Part shown: one piece after another, positions 11,939 through 20,798 of the stretch
Layout of the letters: each line of letters opens with the position of its first letter
Numbering within the stretch: the stretch's first letter is position 1
Source of the DNA: a virus
Direction: 5' to 3' (one strand)
IMG/VR virus record: IMGVR_UViG_3300008266_000090
Span: 1-49,185 of that record
DNA: 49,185 nt
Translations under genes and position numbers: made by a program
The notes under the pieces: generated by a model
What the model saw: only the letters and a program-made list of their open reading frames with translations
Database searches by the model: none
Told to the model about the DNA's origin: nothing

Positions 11939-12512
11939 TTCCTATGTGTTTATTGTATCTGCTGACCTGATATATTGAGGACTGTAGCCTCTTGCGTTTC
12001 ATCACGCTGTCGCCTGTGTTACTATCCCTTGACCCACCGTCGTTGGTGTTCCCTTCTATGGTGTCGACCCACTTGTCTCCCCATGACTCTACAAAACCAG
12101 TGTGCCCGATCCTGTTTAGGTTCGGGTAGTACAGCGTGAACACGTCACCAGATTTTGGGGTGATAGTATTTGAGAGGGGCTTCCTCCTGTCGTAGATCCT
12201 GTTGATTGCTGTGGCAGACGGTGACCATGCCGTTACCTTGTGCTCTATATTGCACGCGTCCAGTATGAACTTGACGAACGCCGCACACCATGGGGCTGGG
12301 GTTGTTATGCCCGCGTTCAGCAGGTACTCTGCCACTCGCTTGCCTCTGTTGTTGCCGCCCACCTCGCGCACGCCCACCTCCTTGTTAGCCTTCTCGACTA
12401 CACAAGGGCAAGCATAGCCAGTAGAAATCCAAGCAAATACAACGACAAGAATAGCGCATACTTTCTTGGAAACCTTGGGGAACCTGATACCCAGTCCTTG
12501 TACTCTTTCCAT
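11823..12512 (-). CDS. Exported CHAP/NlpC-like endolysin
   Basis: A 229-residue protein with a hydrophobic N-terminal segment (KVCAILVVVFAWISTGYA, about 17-34) and then a cysteine amidase/peptidase-like domain: APWCAAFVKFIL (catalytic Cys about residue 75), GDVFTLYYPN, RIGHTGFVES (catalytic His) and TIEGNTNDGGSRDSNTGD, the pattern of CHAP-type phage lysins of Bacteroidota. It would cut peptidoglycan, reaching the periplasm by signal or signal-anchor export. The last 36 or so residues (after VSRYNKHIGNEC) overlap the next gene in another frame and look unlike protein, so a frameshift or shorter natural end is possible. The start overlaps the end of the upstream membrane gene by 115 bases. Confidence 0.7.
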   Translation of the reverse strand: MERVQGLGIRFPKVSKKVCAILVVVFAWISTGYACPCVVEKANKEVGVREVGGNNRGKRVAEYLLNAGITTPAPWCAAFVKFILDACNIEHKVTAWSPSATAINRIYDRRKPLSNTITPKSGDVFTLYYPNLNRIGHTGFVESWGDKWVDTIEGNTNDGGSRDSNTGDSVMKRKRLQSSIYQVSRYNKHIGNECNVKDRAVLPAKSSRPVLGSGLYSRARRQDKLQFNY

Positions 12513-12754
12513 ATAGAAGGCTGATTATATTTTAACGCGCCATGAGCGATCGCGTTACCAAACATTACTGTGACCGACGCCATGAACAGGAACTGAATCC
12601 AGTCGTCCGGTATAATATGATTTGCCTCGGGGTCCATCACCAGATATCTCTGCGATAAGAACAGCGACAGGAACACCACGGGGATTGTGATAAACTCAGG
12701 GAAGAACTTGATAGTTCTTAGTAACCACACGGCTAGAGACTTTGCTTTATTCAT
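12398..12754 (-). CDS. Holin-like membrane protein
   Basis: A 118-residue protein with three hydrophobic segments, about residues 8-32, 50-70 and 98-118 (ALFLSLYLLGFLLAMLALV). It lies immediately upstream of the endolysin, the place for a holin that releases it, though export signals in the endolysin mean it may not be required. Its C-terminal membrane segment is encoded by the same DNA as the endolysin start in a different frame. Its ATG overlaps the end of the upstream 88-residue gene by eight bases. Confidence 0.6.
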   Translation of the reverse strand: MNKAKSLAVWLLRTIKFFPEFITIPVVFLSLFLSQRYLVMDPEANHIIPDDWIQFLFMASVTVMFGNAIAHGALKYNQPSIWKEYKDWVSGSPRFPRKYALFLSLYLLGFLLAMLALV

Positions 12755-13013
12755 TGCCTTTCTTTTTTGCGTACCGTTTCTTAATCAAGTCAACAAACTT
12801 GAATGTCATTATAATCAAACCAAGAAGAGCGGTGACACTACCCATAGATACGCTTATTAATCTTATCCATTGCTCGAGATCAGGCATGAACGACGGCACC
12901 GTTAATACTGTTGTAGCAAACAACCACTTGACACACACGATCGCATCGTCTTGGTTGCTATGTAATTGGCTAATTACCTCAGTAAATATGGTATGTCGCA
13001 TCCTTTCAATCAA
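12747..13013 (-). CDS. Small membrane protein of the lysis cassette
   Basis: An 88-residue protein with two hydrophobic segments (CVKWLFATTVLTVPSFM, and ISVSMGSVTALLGLIIMTFK), and a basic C-terminus (KKRYAKKKGN). That is a class II holin-like layout, and the gene is coupled by overlap to the next membrane gene. Either could be the holin and the other an antiholin or accessory. The ATG at 13013 is used; another lies four codons on. Confidence 0.55.
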   Translation of the reverse strand: MIERMRHTIFTEVISQLHSNQDDAIVCVKWLFATTVLTVPSFMPDLEQWIRLISVSMGSVTALLGLIIMTFKFVDLIKKRYAKKKGNE

Positions 13014-13077
13014 AATATTTCTACAAAAATAAGTTAAAATTTGTATCGGTTAGTGTGTAATTTTATTTAGGTGAGCT

Positions 13078-16000
13078 CTATTGATCCGCCGCCTGAGCTA
13101 CAAGATAGTTGATGTACTTCTCCTTGGCCGTGCTTGTCTCGTCAGACACAAACCCCATCTCGTTGTATGCGCCTTCGCCCATGTCGTAGATGTAGTACTC
13201 GCCGCCGAATATATTGCCCAGCTCGATAGCCTTCTTAACCTTGAAGCCTTGGTTCATGGTGATGTTCTGGCCTATGCTGTACTCGTACCTGCTGAGGATC
13301 TCGTCAACGTTCTTGAGCTGTTCCTCGTATGGTAATCCCTTAGTGGCAACCTTGATGAGTGAGTGCGCGTACTTGTTCATAGCTACCTGCTTGGTTACCA
13401 TGTCTTGGTTCCTTGATATCGCGTGCTCCTTGATACCGTTCAGCACCTTGCCAACCTCGGCGTCTCTCTCCTCCTTGGTAATCTTACCAGCGCCCACCTC
13501 GTAGTCTAGCTTGTCAATCTTCTGCTTCGCGTCGTACTCCATGTCCTTGAACTCTTGGATAAAGTCCTTCATTCTCGGTGCAAAGTCGTCGGCCACGTTC
13601 TTACCGAACGCCCTGATCACGTCGACAGATATCACGTTGGTCCCTAGGAGGTGGCGCACCAGCTCGTCGTTCACGTCCCGCTTGTAAGACTCCTTCTCGT
13701 AGTTCTTGTCCACGTCCGTCGCCGCAATAAAATCTTGAGTCGATTTAATGAAGCCGGGCTTGGACCTGTCTAACGCATAGCCAATTGTGTTGTACGTTAG
13801 ATCCCAAAGGTCGTCGTTCATCGTGGTTATCTGCCCACCCCTGTAGTCCTTGTTAGTATATATCTCCTTGGCAACGCTGAGCACGGCCTCCTCGCCGAAG
13901 AACGGCTGGAGTAACTCGACCATCGCGGCGCCAGCTTTGGAGTCGTCTGGTCTGAACTCGCCGGTGTTAGAGTACGCGTTGTATGCCTTGGTCATAAAGT
14001 TGAAAGGGTTCATCCAGTCAAGGTCGACCATCGAGTATCCGCGCGCCGTCTTCTTTAAAACAATCTTTGTGTTATTCCTAGAGTACTTAGGTGCGCCCTC
14101 GTATATCACGCGCTCGTCGTCGTCGTCCTCATCTGTACCACCACATGCTGAGGCGATCAGCTGGGCGATGGTATTAACCGCAATAACAGCGGCGCCATAC
14201 GACGTCAACCTCTTCACGCCTACAGCCATCTGTCTCTTGTTCTTGGTGGCCGCGCCCTCGTTTATATCCTTGACCGCACGCAATGGTATGGTCACCGATA
14301 CACGCATAGCCTCGGCTACGAATGTAGGGAACGTGCCCAGAAGCGGTGATGCTGATAGCCTCTTGACAATCTCAGGCGCGTTGTCGTACACGATGTTGGT
14401 TTCCTTAAATCTAGACACCGCCATGTCGCGCTGCTCTGCCTTTGACTTGGAAGGGAACATAAACTTGACGTCGGCAAGCTCAGCCTCGTACTGCACCACA
14501 CGGTGGATGTTATCCATCATCTCGTACACGCCGACACTCGCATTCTTTACTGTAGATAAAGCCTTCTTGACCCTGTTGAACACGTTCTTGTAGTTCTCTT
14601 CTGGGTCTATGGTAAGGTTCACCGCGCCGTAAGCCTCCTCGATAACCTTCCTCATGACAGAAGAGTCAACGCCCGATCCTATAACCCCCGCCTCTATAAG
14701 GTCTAAGAGGTACTGGTCGTCTGCCTTGCCCAGCTCCTTGAACCCGTACTTAATACCTTTTGGCATCTTTGCAAACAGGCTGTACACGTGACCGTTAGCC
14801 AACGGCATCACGATGTTGGAGTAGAAGTTTCTTACCATAGACCTTGGGGAGAATACGGTCTGACCCATCTTCCATCCCGCAGCAATCTTACGCAGTGCAG
14901 GAATCTTATAGTTAGTGTCCACCTTGCCGAGCATGTCCGCGATCTCCGGGGTGGTGTACATTCCCATCAACGGGTCGTACTGGTTCTTGCTGCCCTTGAT
15001 CTGCTCGCCGAACTCGCTCGACTTGGTGTCAAAAAATATCTTGTCCTTACCTATAGCCGCCACCCCGGTCAAGAACCTCTTGTTCTCGGCGAAGTGTATC
15101 ATGTTGGCCATGGTGTTGTAGAAATTCGTCATCGGGTCTGTGTATTCCCCAAGGAACGCCCTCAACACGTCTGGTATATCCTTACGCTTTCTAAGCATGT
15201 TGTCCATAGCCTTGCCCATCTCGCCACCAGTCCTTATAAACTCTGACAGGTCAAGCCCCTTGTCTACCCTAGCCATAGCAGCGAGCATGCTGTCGATGCT
15301 GCCTAGGTCTAGGTCAGGGTACTGAGACTGCAAGAATTTAAACGCCGCGTCATACAGCGCCTGCATCTTTGGTGACCTGTCCGCCTGACCAGCTGCCGTG
15401 CTCAACCCCTTTGGGAACATAGCCTTGTTCCAGCTTCCATTGCTGAAGGCCGCGTAGCTACGGTTCATGTACACCCCGAGGTTGTTGCTGATGGCACCGT
15501 ACAAATTAGATGTCGGGTCGACATAGGTCTGTACCTCGCCGGACATGTAGTCGATGTCCTGACGCATGCCGAGGACAATGTCCTGTAGCTCGTCTGATAT
15601 TATATTGGAAGTACTAGGCTGTACCTGACCCGTGAGTAGGCTGTTGATGTGGCTGATTGCCGCGTCGATCTCCGCCTGCGTCTTCCCCTTAAATTCTTTT
15701 TTAAACTGTGCGCTGAATCTCTTAGCCGTACCCTGCATCTCACGCATCCTCTTCTTGATAGAGTTCTCGGTAGCCTTGTTCATGTCGCGTATCTCGCTAT
15801 GGAATCCTTTACCAAACCAGTAGCTGAGGAATGACTTGACAGAGCTGAATCGCTGAGGGACTAGCCAGTTCTTTGAGTTGCCCACGTACCTTGATCCTAT
15901 GCCTGTCGCGTTGAAGTCCATCACGCCGCCGGCTACGGATACCATAGCTGCCTCGGTGTCTAGCTTATCTAGCTGAGCGCTGGTGATCGTGGATATGGGG

Positions 16001-17325
16001 AAGTTACCCTCCAGATCCTTTGCTATAATCTCGGCCAAGTCCTTCGCCTTCATCTTCATGAAGTCACGGTCTGATCCGAAGAGTGACCTAAGGAAGTCGC
16101 CGATCTTCTGCATCATGGTCCTGTTCTTACGGGCAAAGCCTGCGTCCTGAATCATGTTGGCCATCGCCTGATTGATGACGTCCTCCATCTCAGTGAACCT
16201 GTTGGTGGCCTGCACCTCGTCTATGTAGGACTTGTTCTCTGGCTTCATGATCTCAGCCTTGAACGCCTTGTATATGGCAGGGTCAACCTTCTCCGCTATC
16301 TTCAACCATAGCGAAGACATCGCCGCTAGGGACGTGCTGCTATTCATCGACGCGGGGTTGATGTATATGTTACCCGACTCTATGACCGCGATGACATTGT
16401 CGAACGTGTCGTACACATTCACCGCGTCAGGGTTAGATGCCGCCGCAGTGTACTGCGCTTGGTTAACCGAGATCGATAGGTCTGGGAATTTCTTTGACAT
16501 CATATCAAACACCACACCCGACGCTCCCGCGCTTGAGGATGATCCCCTGCTTGACTTGGTCTTTATCTTTCTGTTCTGCTTGAGCGCTGTGTACTTAGGG
16601 TTCTTGAAGGTCACCGTGTTGGCAACCACCTTCTCGATAAGTATAGGCTTCTGTGGCTTGATAGACTCGGCACGTAACGCCTTGCCGCTTCTTAGCTTCC
16701 AGTCAGCCACCACCATGTCGAACCCTTTGTCCGCTGCTATCTTACCTACCCATCCCACCTGCTCGTTGAAGTCGAACGCCCTTGTGGGGTGTGCCTTTCT
16801 GAACTCCTTCTCTGCCTTTGGCAAGAGGTTAAGTGGGTCCTCATTGAACGGGTAAACCTTGTCCTTCGGGATGAGCACGGCGTGCTTGAACCCTCCGGTG
16901 AAGGACTCCGCAATGTCCGGGTCGGTGTAGTACATGCTAGCCTTGACGGTGCGTGACGCCTCGTCCCTGCCCGTAGCCCTGTTCTTGCCCAAGAATTTTG
17001 GGTCAATGCTTTTCTTTGTAAGGTCTTGGTCGCTGTAATGGAAGAACACGTAGTTACCCTCGCCATCCTCCACCATCATCGCGTCCTTCTTCGTGCCGTA
17101 CACGTGGTTCTTCTTTGACTTCACCTTGATAGGCGGCAGTGAAGACTTCTTTGGTTCGGCTGCCGTGACAGGCTGAGACTTGAACATCTCGGGCATCTCG
17201 CCCTTCATCTTGCTAGGGTCTAACACCCCAGAAGATATAAGGTTAGTGACCTCGCCGTTGTGCAGCATGGTCGCAAACTTTTCAAACGAGTGCTCCTCGC
17301 CTTTGTACTTTACCTTACAAGCCAT
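13078..17325 (-). CDS. Giant internal virion protein with ADP-ribosyltransferase-like region
   Basis: A 1415-residue protein. Residues 1-32 (MACKVKYKGEEHSFEKFATM...) resemble the N-terminus of the 981-residue protein. Residues about 85-260 (NYVFFHYSD, ASMYYTDPDIAESFTGG) look like the ADP-ribosyltransferase-like domains seen in large phage polyvalent proteins; I do not see the full catalytic set. From about 430 it is long and helical, including a hydrophobic AVIAVNTIAQLIASA segment (about 1090) and a charged end, like cargo/ejection proteins with transglycosylase-free helical bodies. By position after the tail-nozzle gene it is probably packaged in the head and ejected into the cell. I cannot prove this. 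Confidence 0.65.
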   Translation of the reverse strand: MACKVKYKGEEHSFEKFATMLHNGEVTNLISSGVLDPSKMKGEMPEMFKSQPVTAAEPKKSSLPPIKVKSKKNHVYGTKKDAMMVEDGEGNYVFFHYSDQDLTKKSIDPKFLGKNRATGRDEASRTVKASMYYTDPDIAESFTGGFKHAVLIPKDKVYPFNEDPLNLLPKAEKEFRKAHPTRAFDFNEQVGWVGKIAADKGFDMVVADWKLRSGKALRAESIKPQKPILIEKVVANTVTFKNPKYTALKQNRKIKTKSSRGSSSSAGASGVVFDMMSKKFPDLSISVNQAQYTAAASNPDAVNVYDTFDNVIAVIESGNIYINPASMNSSTSLAAMSSLWLKIAEKVDPAIYKAFKAEIMKPENKSYIDEVQATNRFTEMEDVINQAMANMIQDAGFARKNRTMMQKIGDFLRSLFGSDRDFMKMKAKDLAEIIAKDLEGNFPISTITSAQLDKLDTEAAMVSVAGGVMDFNATGIGSRYVGNSKNWLVPQRFSSVKSFLSYWFGKGFHSEIRDMNKATENSIKKRMREMQGTAKRFSAQFKKEFKGKTQAEIDAAISHINSLLTGQVQPSTSNIISDELQDIVLGMRQDIDYMSGEVQTYVDPTSNLYGAISNNLGVYMNRSYAAFSNGSWNKAMFPKGLSTAAGQADRSPKMQALYDAAFKFLQSQYPDLDLGSIDSMLAAMARVDKGLDLSEFIRTGGEMGKAMDNMLRKRKDIPDVLRAFLGEYTDPMTNFYNTMANMIHFAENKRFLTGVAAIGKDKIFFDTKSSEFGEQIKGSKNQYDPLMGMYTTPEIADMLGKVDTNYKIPALRKIAAGWKMGQTVFSPRSMVRNFYSNIVMPLANGHVYSLFAKMPKGIKYGFKELGKADDQYLLDLIEAGVIGSGVDSSVMRKVIEEAYGAVNLTIDPEENYKNVFNRVKKALSTVKNASVGVYEMMDNIHRVVQYEAELADVKFMFPSKSKAEQRDMAVSRFKETNIVYDNAPEIVKRLSASPLLGTFPTFVAEAMRVSVTIPLRAVKDINEGAATKNKRQMAVGVKRLTSYGAAVIAVNTIAQLIASACGGTDEDDDDERVIYEGAPKYSRNNTKIVLKKTARGYSMVDLDWMNPFNFMTKAYNAYSNTGEFRPDDSKAGAAMVELLQPFFGEEAVLSVAKEIYTNKDYRGGQITTMNDDLWDLTYNTIGYALDRSKPGFIKSTQDFIAATDVDKNYEKESYKRDVNDELVRHLLGTNVISVDVIRAFGKNVADDFAPRMKDFIQEFKDMEYDAKQKIDKLDYEVGAGKITKEERDAEVGKVLNGIKEHAISRNQDMVTKQVAMNKYAHSLIKVATKGLPYEEQLKNVDEILSRYEYSIGQNITMNQGFKVKKAIELGNIFGGEYYIYDMGEGAYNEMGFVSDETSTAKEKYINYLVAQAADQ

Positions 17326-17328
17326 GTA

Positions 17329-17853
17329 TTATCCGAATAGGTTTTCTTCCAACATAAGTAACTCAAACTTGCTGCCGGTGTTAACGCCGAGCAGCTTGTT
17401 TATCATGTCGCTGTACTCAGCAACCGCCTCCTTCTGTTTAACTCTATAGTCTTGTAGGAAGTCGAAGACGCACAGGTCGCCGATCTTAAATATCTTTGCG
17501 CTTGTGTCCTCGTACTCCTCATACAGGGCGTACTCTATATCATACGCCTTGCCTATGATGTCTGTCAACCCCATGAACATTAGGGTAGGCTTCTCAATAA
17601 CCGGCAAGTCCGGGACCACGTTCCAGTCTATGAGGTAGTCCTCAATCTTCTTGGCGTGAGCCAGCTCGTCCGTGCTCTCCTTGGCAAAGAACTCGGCAGC
17701 CTTCATGAAGCCCACGTTCTTGCACCAGTTAGATGCTGATCGGTAGAAGTAGTAGGCCTTGAACTCGTCGCTTAGCCTAGGTAGTAGGAGACTGATGACC
17801 TCCTCTGGTAGTTGTACTGGGGTTGGTAGCATATCTTTTTTTATATTGGACAC
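17329..17853 (-). CDS. Ferritin-like diiron protein
   Basis: A 174-residue four-helix protein closely following the bacterial non-heme ferritin pattern. SDEFKAYYFYRSASNWCKNV matches the first helix with Glu30 at the iron-ligand place; GFMKAAEFFAKESTDELAHA gives the ExxH pair Glu63/His66; a Glu-rich 107-115 (EYALYEEYE) could give the third; FDFLQDYRVKQKEAVAEYSD matches the fourth helix with Gln140 and Glu142, although two acidic ligands usual in ferritins (K139, A143) are changed. It could bind or oxidise iron, or be structural. It is encoded between two giant virion-protein genes, overlapping the 981-residue gene by 13 bases, so it probably is part of the late set. Length agrees with ferritin. 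Confidence 0.85.
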   Translation of the reverse strand: MSNIKKDMLPTPVQLPEEVISLLLPRLSDEFKAYYFYRSASNWCKNVGFMKAAEFFAKESTDELAHAKKIEDYLIDWNVVPDLPVIEKPTLMFMGLTDIIGKAYDIEYALYEEYEDTSAKIFKIGDLCVFDFLQDYRVKQKEAVAEYSDMINKLLGVNTGSKFELLMLEENLFG

Positions 17854-20786
17854 TGGTCATTTTTAGATGCCAGCCCTTTGTCTTCTAATTGTTTGTAAAT
17901 GTACGACATATTATCAATTATATATTTAGCGGACGGGCTGTCTGCTAATATATTTTTCAGCTCTTCGTTAGCCTTACGCTTCTTCGCTCCACCCTCTGCC
18001 GCCTGCACCTTGTTGTATCCCTTCTCGTACTGCTTGAACTTATCCTCCACGTCTACCTTATCGGGTACGATCTGGCCGGTGTCCTGCATATCTGTACCCG
18101 CTTGGGATGTTTCTTTGAGGGATTGTTCTACTGCTTTTACAAGTTCGGGATTGCTACCATCTGCTTTGGCTTTATGATAGGCTTCGGCAAGGGATTGTGG
18201 CGTAACCTCTCTTAATGTTTCTCTTTTACCAACATAAGAGTCCGTGATGCCAAGGTGTTTCGCTTCAGGGTTGTTTTCTTTTATTATTATACCGTCAATA
18301 TTCGTAGACTCTTTAACAATGTCGGCAGCGACCTCCCACACATAAAACACCACGTTACCAAATCCGCTATTTATGTTGTCATTCACAAAGGACGGAACTT
18401 CTATCCCTTCGCTTTCAAGGAGCTTTTTTATTTTATTGAAACTTGTTCTATTATTTAAACCACGAAGGTCTATATATTTTGAAGTGTCTATATTAAGTTC
18501 TTTTACACTACCCTTATTTGCACGAGAAAACCAAGAGGCGTATTTTTTGTTTTTTGTGTGATAGACTATAGGTTCAGAGTCAACGTCACCAACACCTCTA
18601 TAAAACACGTCTGTTCCGATTAGCTTTTTCATTGCTTCGGGACTCCTTTTCACCAATTCTTTCAACGCCTTAGCCGTAGCTTCCACATCTCCCCCTACTA
18701 CTGCTTCTGCCATAGCTTCTGCCTTTCCTTCAGACCATACCCACTCCGGTAAAAGCCCCGTCTTCTGTTCAGCAAATACCGTATCTTTAACTGTAGCCTT
18801 CCTGTTCTTTTCACCAAACGGACCGTAGTTCAGCCAGCTGTTTTGACCTCTGGTTTCAGTGGTTATGGCAGCAACTGCCGGACCTGTGAACAATCTAACG
18901 TGTGCCTGCCATGCGTTCTCTTCACCCCTTGCTCTAAAGGCAGCACCTTCTAGTCCGTGACCGAACGCGTCGTGAACCGCACGGAACAAATCGTTTGCTG
19001 TTACGGATTGTTCTTTCCCGTTCTGATCCTTCCATTTAAGCCCGGTGTCTTGGAGCATAGGGTTGTCTTCAACATTAGCGCCAGTTATACCTTCCGTCCC
19101 GTAACCAGCATAGGTTCCGTACACCGCCATCTTCTTGTTCTTTCGTAGATCACGCATGGCCTCTGATGGGTTTTCATTATACGGATCCGTTTCATCATCA
19201 AAGAAAGAGAACTCATATCCCGCCTCAGTCAGTGCATCATACTGATCTTTTGTCTGACGAATCAAATCATTATACGCCTCCAATACCTTAGGGTTCTTTG
19301 GATCGTGCTTCATTTTTTCGTACTCGTCAGCTATTCTTTTAGCCCTGTCTACGTCCACTGCAACATACTCCGCCTGTCTTGTAAACGGAATGCCAAACTT
19401 CTTGGCATAGTTATCAGCAACACTTACTAAGTTTGGATCAGGACCTGTCACCCCTTCAATCTTTGGAGCGCCCGGCAGCGGTTCAAACTTCCCTATACCC
19501 TTAGATGACTTTGTTTTTATACCTGCTTTAATAAACGGCACTTGCCCGTGACCAGCCTTACCTAATGCAGATCTCTCTTCCATCTCTGATAGAGGTGTGC
19601 CTTTAGAGTCTGTCATAAAATCTAAAAAGTTCAGCCTGTCCTTAAGCATGTGTATTTTAACCCGCTGACCATCCACTGTTTTCATAACGCCAGCGTAAGC
19701 AATGTGACGCCTTTCGCTAGGATCTTTAGATGACTCATCTTCTAGTTTTAACTTAGAAGGAATTTCAATAACCGCGTAAGCAGATTGAGACGGCACTTCA
19801 GAAATGAAACCCTCTTCTTGAATCTTACCAAAGCTGTCTATTATATCCTCTTTATTTTTAAGAGGGAATCCCAATTTCTTACTTAACGATTCAAAGTTTA
19901 TAAGATCTCCGTTTGATTTTTTATCAAATATATTCTTTATCAAATTTGTAACAACTTGCTTTCTCTTTTCAAAAGATGAAAACTCAGCTTTCATAAACAA
20001 ATCTTTAATCGATTTGTGCATATCTTTTCCGCTGATGTTCATTGGAAACAAATCCTTACCAGTGTATCCGCTTGTTTTAACAGCGCTTGACATCGCGTTC
20101 CTAAAAACAGATAACGGAATATCCCCGTCTTCCACCATGTAAGCTATTGTGTCTACAGTTGCAATCATTCCATCAACACTGCTGAGAACCTTCCTGTTAG
20201 ACCCCTTGCTAACAACCACATACACAGGAGGTCCGTTCTTATCGATGGCATCATTTACTTGTTTGATTATACTTCTGGCAATTTGAGGGGTGGACGCCCA
20301 AAAAGTACCGTCGTCATTAAATTTAACCGCGAAGTATATTCCGCCATTACCCTGAAGCACAACCCTGTCCTTGCTTCCTTTTGGCTGTTTAGTTTTCTCG
20401 TCGTAAACTATTTCTTTACCAAAGGATAAATCGCCTACCATTTTATTGTCGGGAACCATCGTAAAAACATTATCAGACCAAGCAAATGAAAACACATCAG
20501 CGTTATCTACGATGTAACCCTCCTCCCTTAACTTATCTAACTTAGTTTTACCTTGCTCATCGGTTAGATCAGCAAATAAGTTTACATTAAACTTACCGCC
20601 TACAGAGGACTTTGCTTTAAAAGTTTTTACAGTATCAACCACCTCCCTTCCTTCCTGCGCCTCAACCTTTGGAGTTTGGTCATACTCGGCAAGTATGTTC
20701 CTGTACTCACCGCCCGCAAGCAACGACATGAACTCTTCCCTAGTGTAGGTCTTGTTGTTGTATATGTACTTACATCCCTTCGGCAT
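17841..20786 (-). CDS. Large internal virion protein with ART-like and HDxFGH domains
   Basis: A 981-residue protein. Residues 1-32 (GCKYIYNNKTYTREEFMSLL) resemble the N-terminus of the 1415-residue protein. The centre (about 450-720) has a conserved phage-polyprotein region with VHDAFGHGLEGAAFRARGE at about 605, a histidine/glutamate set that could bind metal, and AHVRLFTGPAVAAITTETRG. About 722-860 (DVFYRGVGD, KKYASWFSR, NIDGIIIKEN) is ADP-ribosyltransferase-like. The C-terminus is basic and helical. Much of 18150-20650 is A/T-richer than the neighbours, consistent with exchange. Not assigned to a named enzyme. Confidence 0.65.
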   Translation of the reverse strand: MPKGCKYIYNNKTYTREEFMSLLAGGEYRNILAEYDQTPKVEAQEGREVVDTVKTFKAKSSVGGKFNVNLFADLTDEQGKTKLDKLREEGYIVDNADVFSFAWSDNVFTMVPDNKMVGDLSFGKEIVYDEKTKQPKGSKDRVVLQGNGGIYFAVKFNDDGTFWASTPQIARSIIKQVNDAIDKNGPPVYVVVSKGSNRKVLSSVDGMIATVDTIAYMVEDGDIPLSVFRNAMSSAVKTSGYTGKDLFPMNISGKDMHKSIKDLFMKAEFSSFEKRKQVVTNLIKNIFDKKSNGDLINFESLSKKLGFPLKNKEDIIDSFGKIQEEGFISEVPSQSAYAVIEIPSKLKLEDESSKDPSERRHIAYAGVMKTVDGQRVKIHMLKDRLNFLDFMTDSKGTPLSEMEERSALGKAGHGQVPFIKAGIKTKSSKGIGKFEPLPGAPKIEGVTGPDPNLVSVADNYAKKFGIPFTRQAEYVAVDVDRAKRIADEYEKMKHDPKNPKVLEAYNDLIRQTKDQYDALTEAGYEFSFFDDETDPYNENPSEAMRDLRKNKKMAVYGTYAGYGTEGITGANVEDNPMLQDTGLKWKDQNGKEQSVTANDLFRAVHDAFGHGLEGAAFRARGEENAWQAHVRLFTGPAVAAITTETRGQNSWLNYGPFGEKNRKATVKDTVFAEQKTGLLPEWVWSEGKAEAMAEAVVGGDVEATAKALKELVKRSPEAMKKLIGTDVFYRGVGDVDSEPIVYHTKNKKYASWFSRANKGSVKELNIDTSKYIDLRGLNNRTSFNKIKKLLESEGIEVPSFVNDNINSGFGNVVFYVWEVAADIVKESTNIDGIIIKENNPEAKHLGITDSYVGKRETLREVTPQSLAEAYHKAKADGSNPELVKAVEQSLKETSQAGTDMQDTGQIVPDKVDVEDKFKQYEKGYNKVQAAEGGAKKRKANEELKNILADSPSAKYIIDNMSYIYKQLEDKGLASKNDQCPI

Positions 20787-20798
20787 ACTTGTATCTTT

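Noticed and set aside
13214-16855. Plus-strand open frames opposite the giant internal protein genes
   Set aside because: They lie entirely within strongly coding minus-strand genes, lack leaders and show no domains; treated as shadows.
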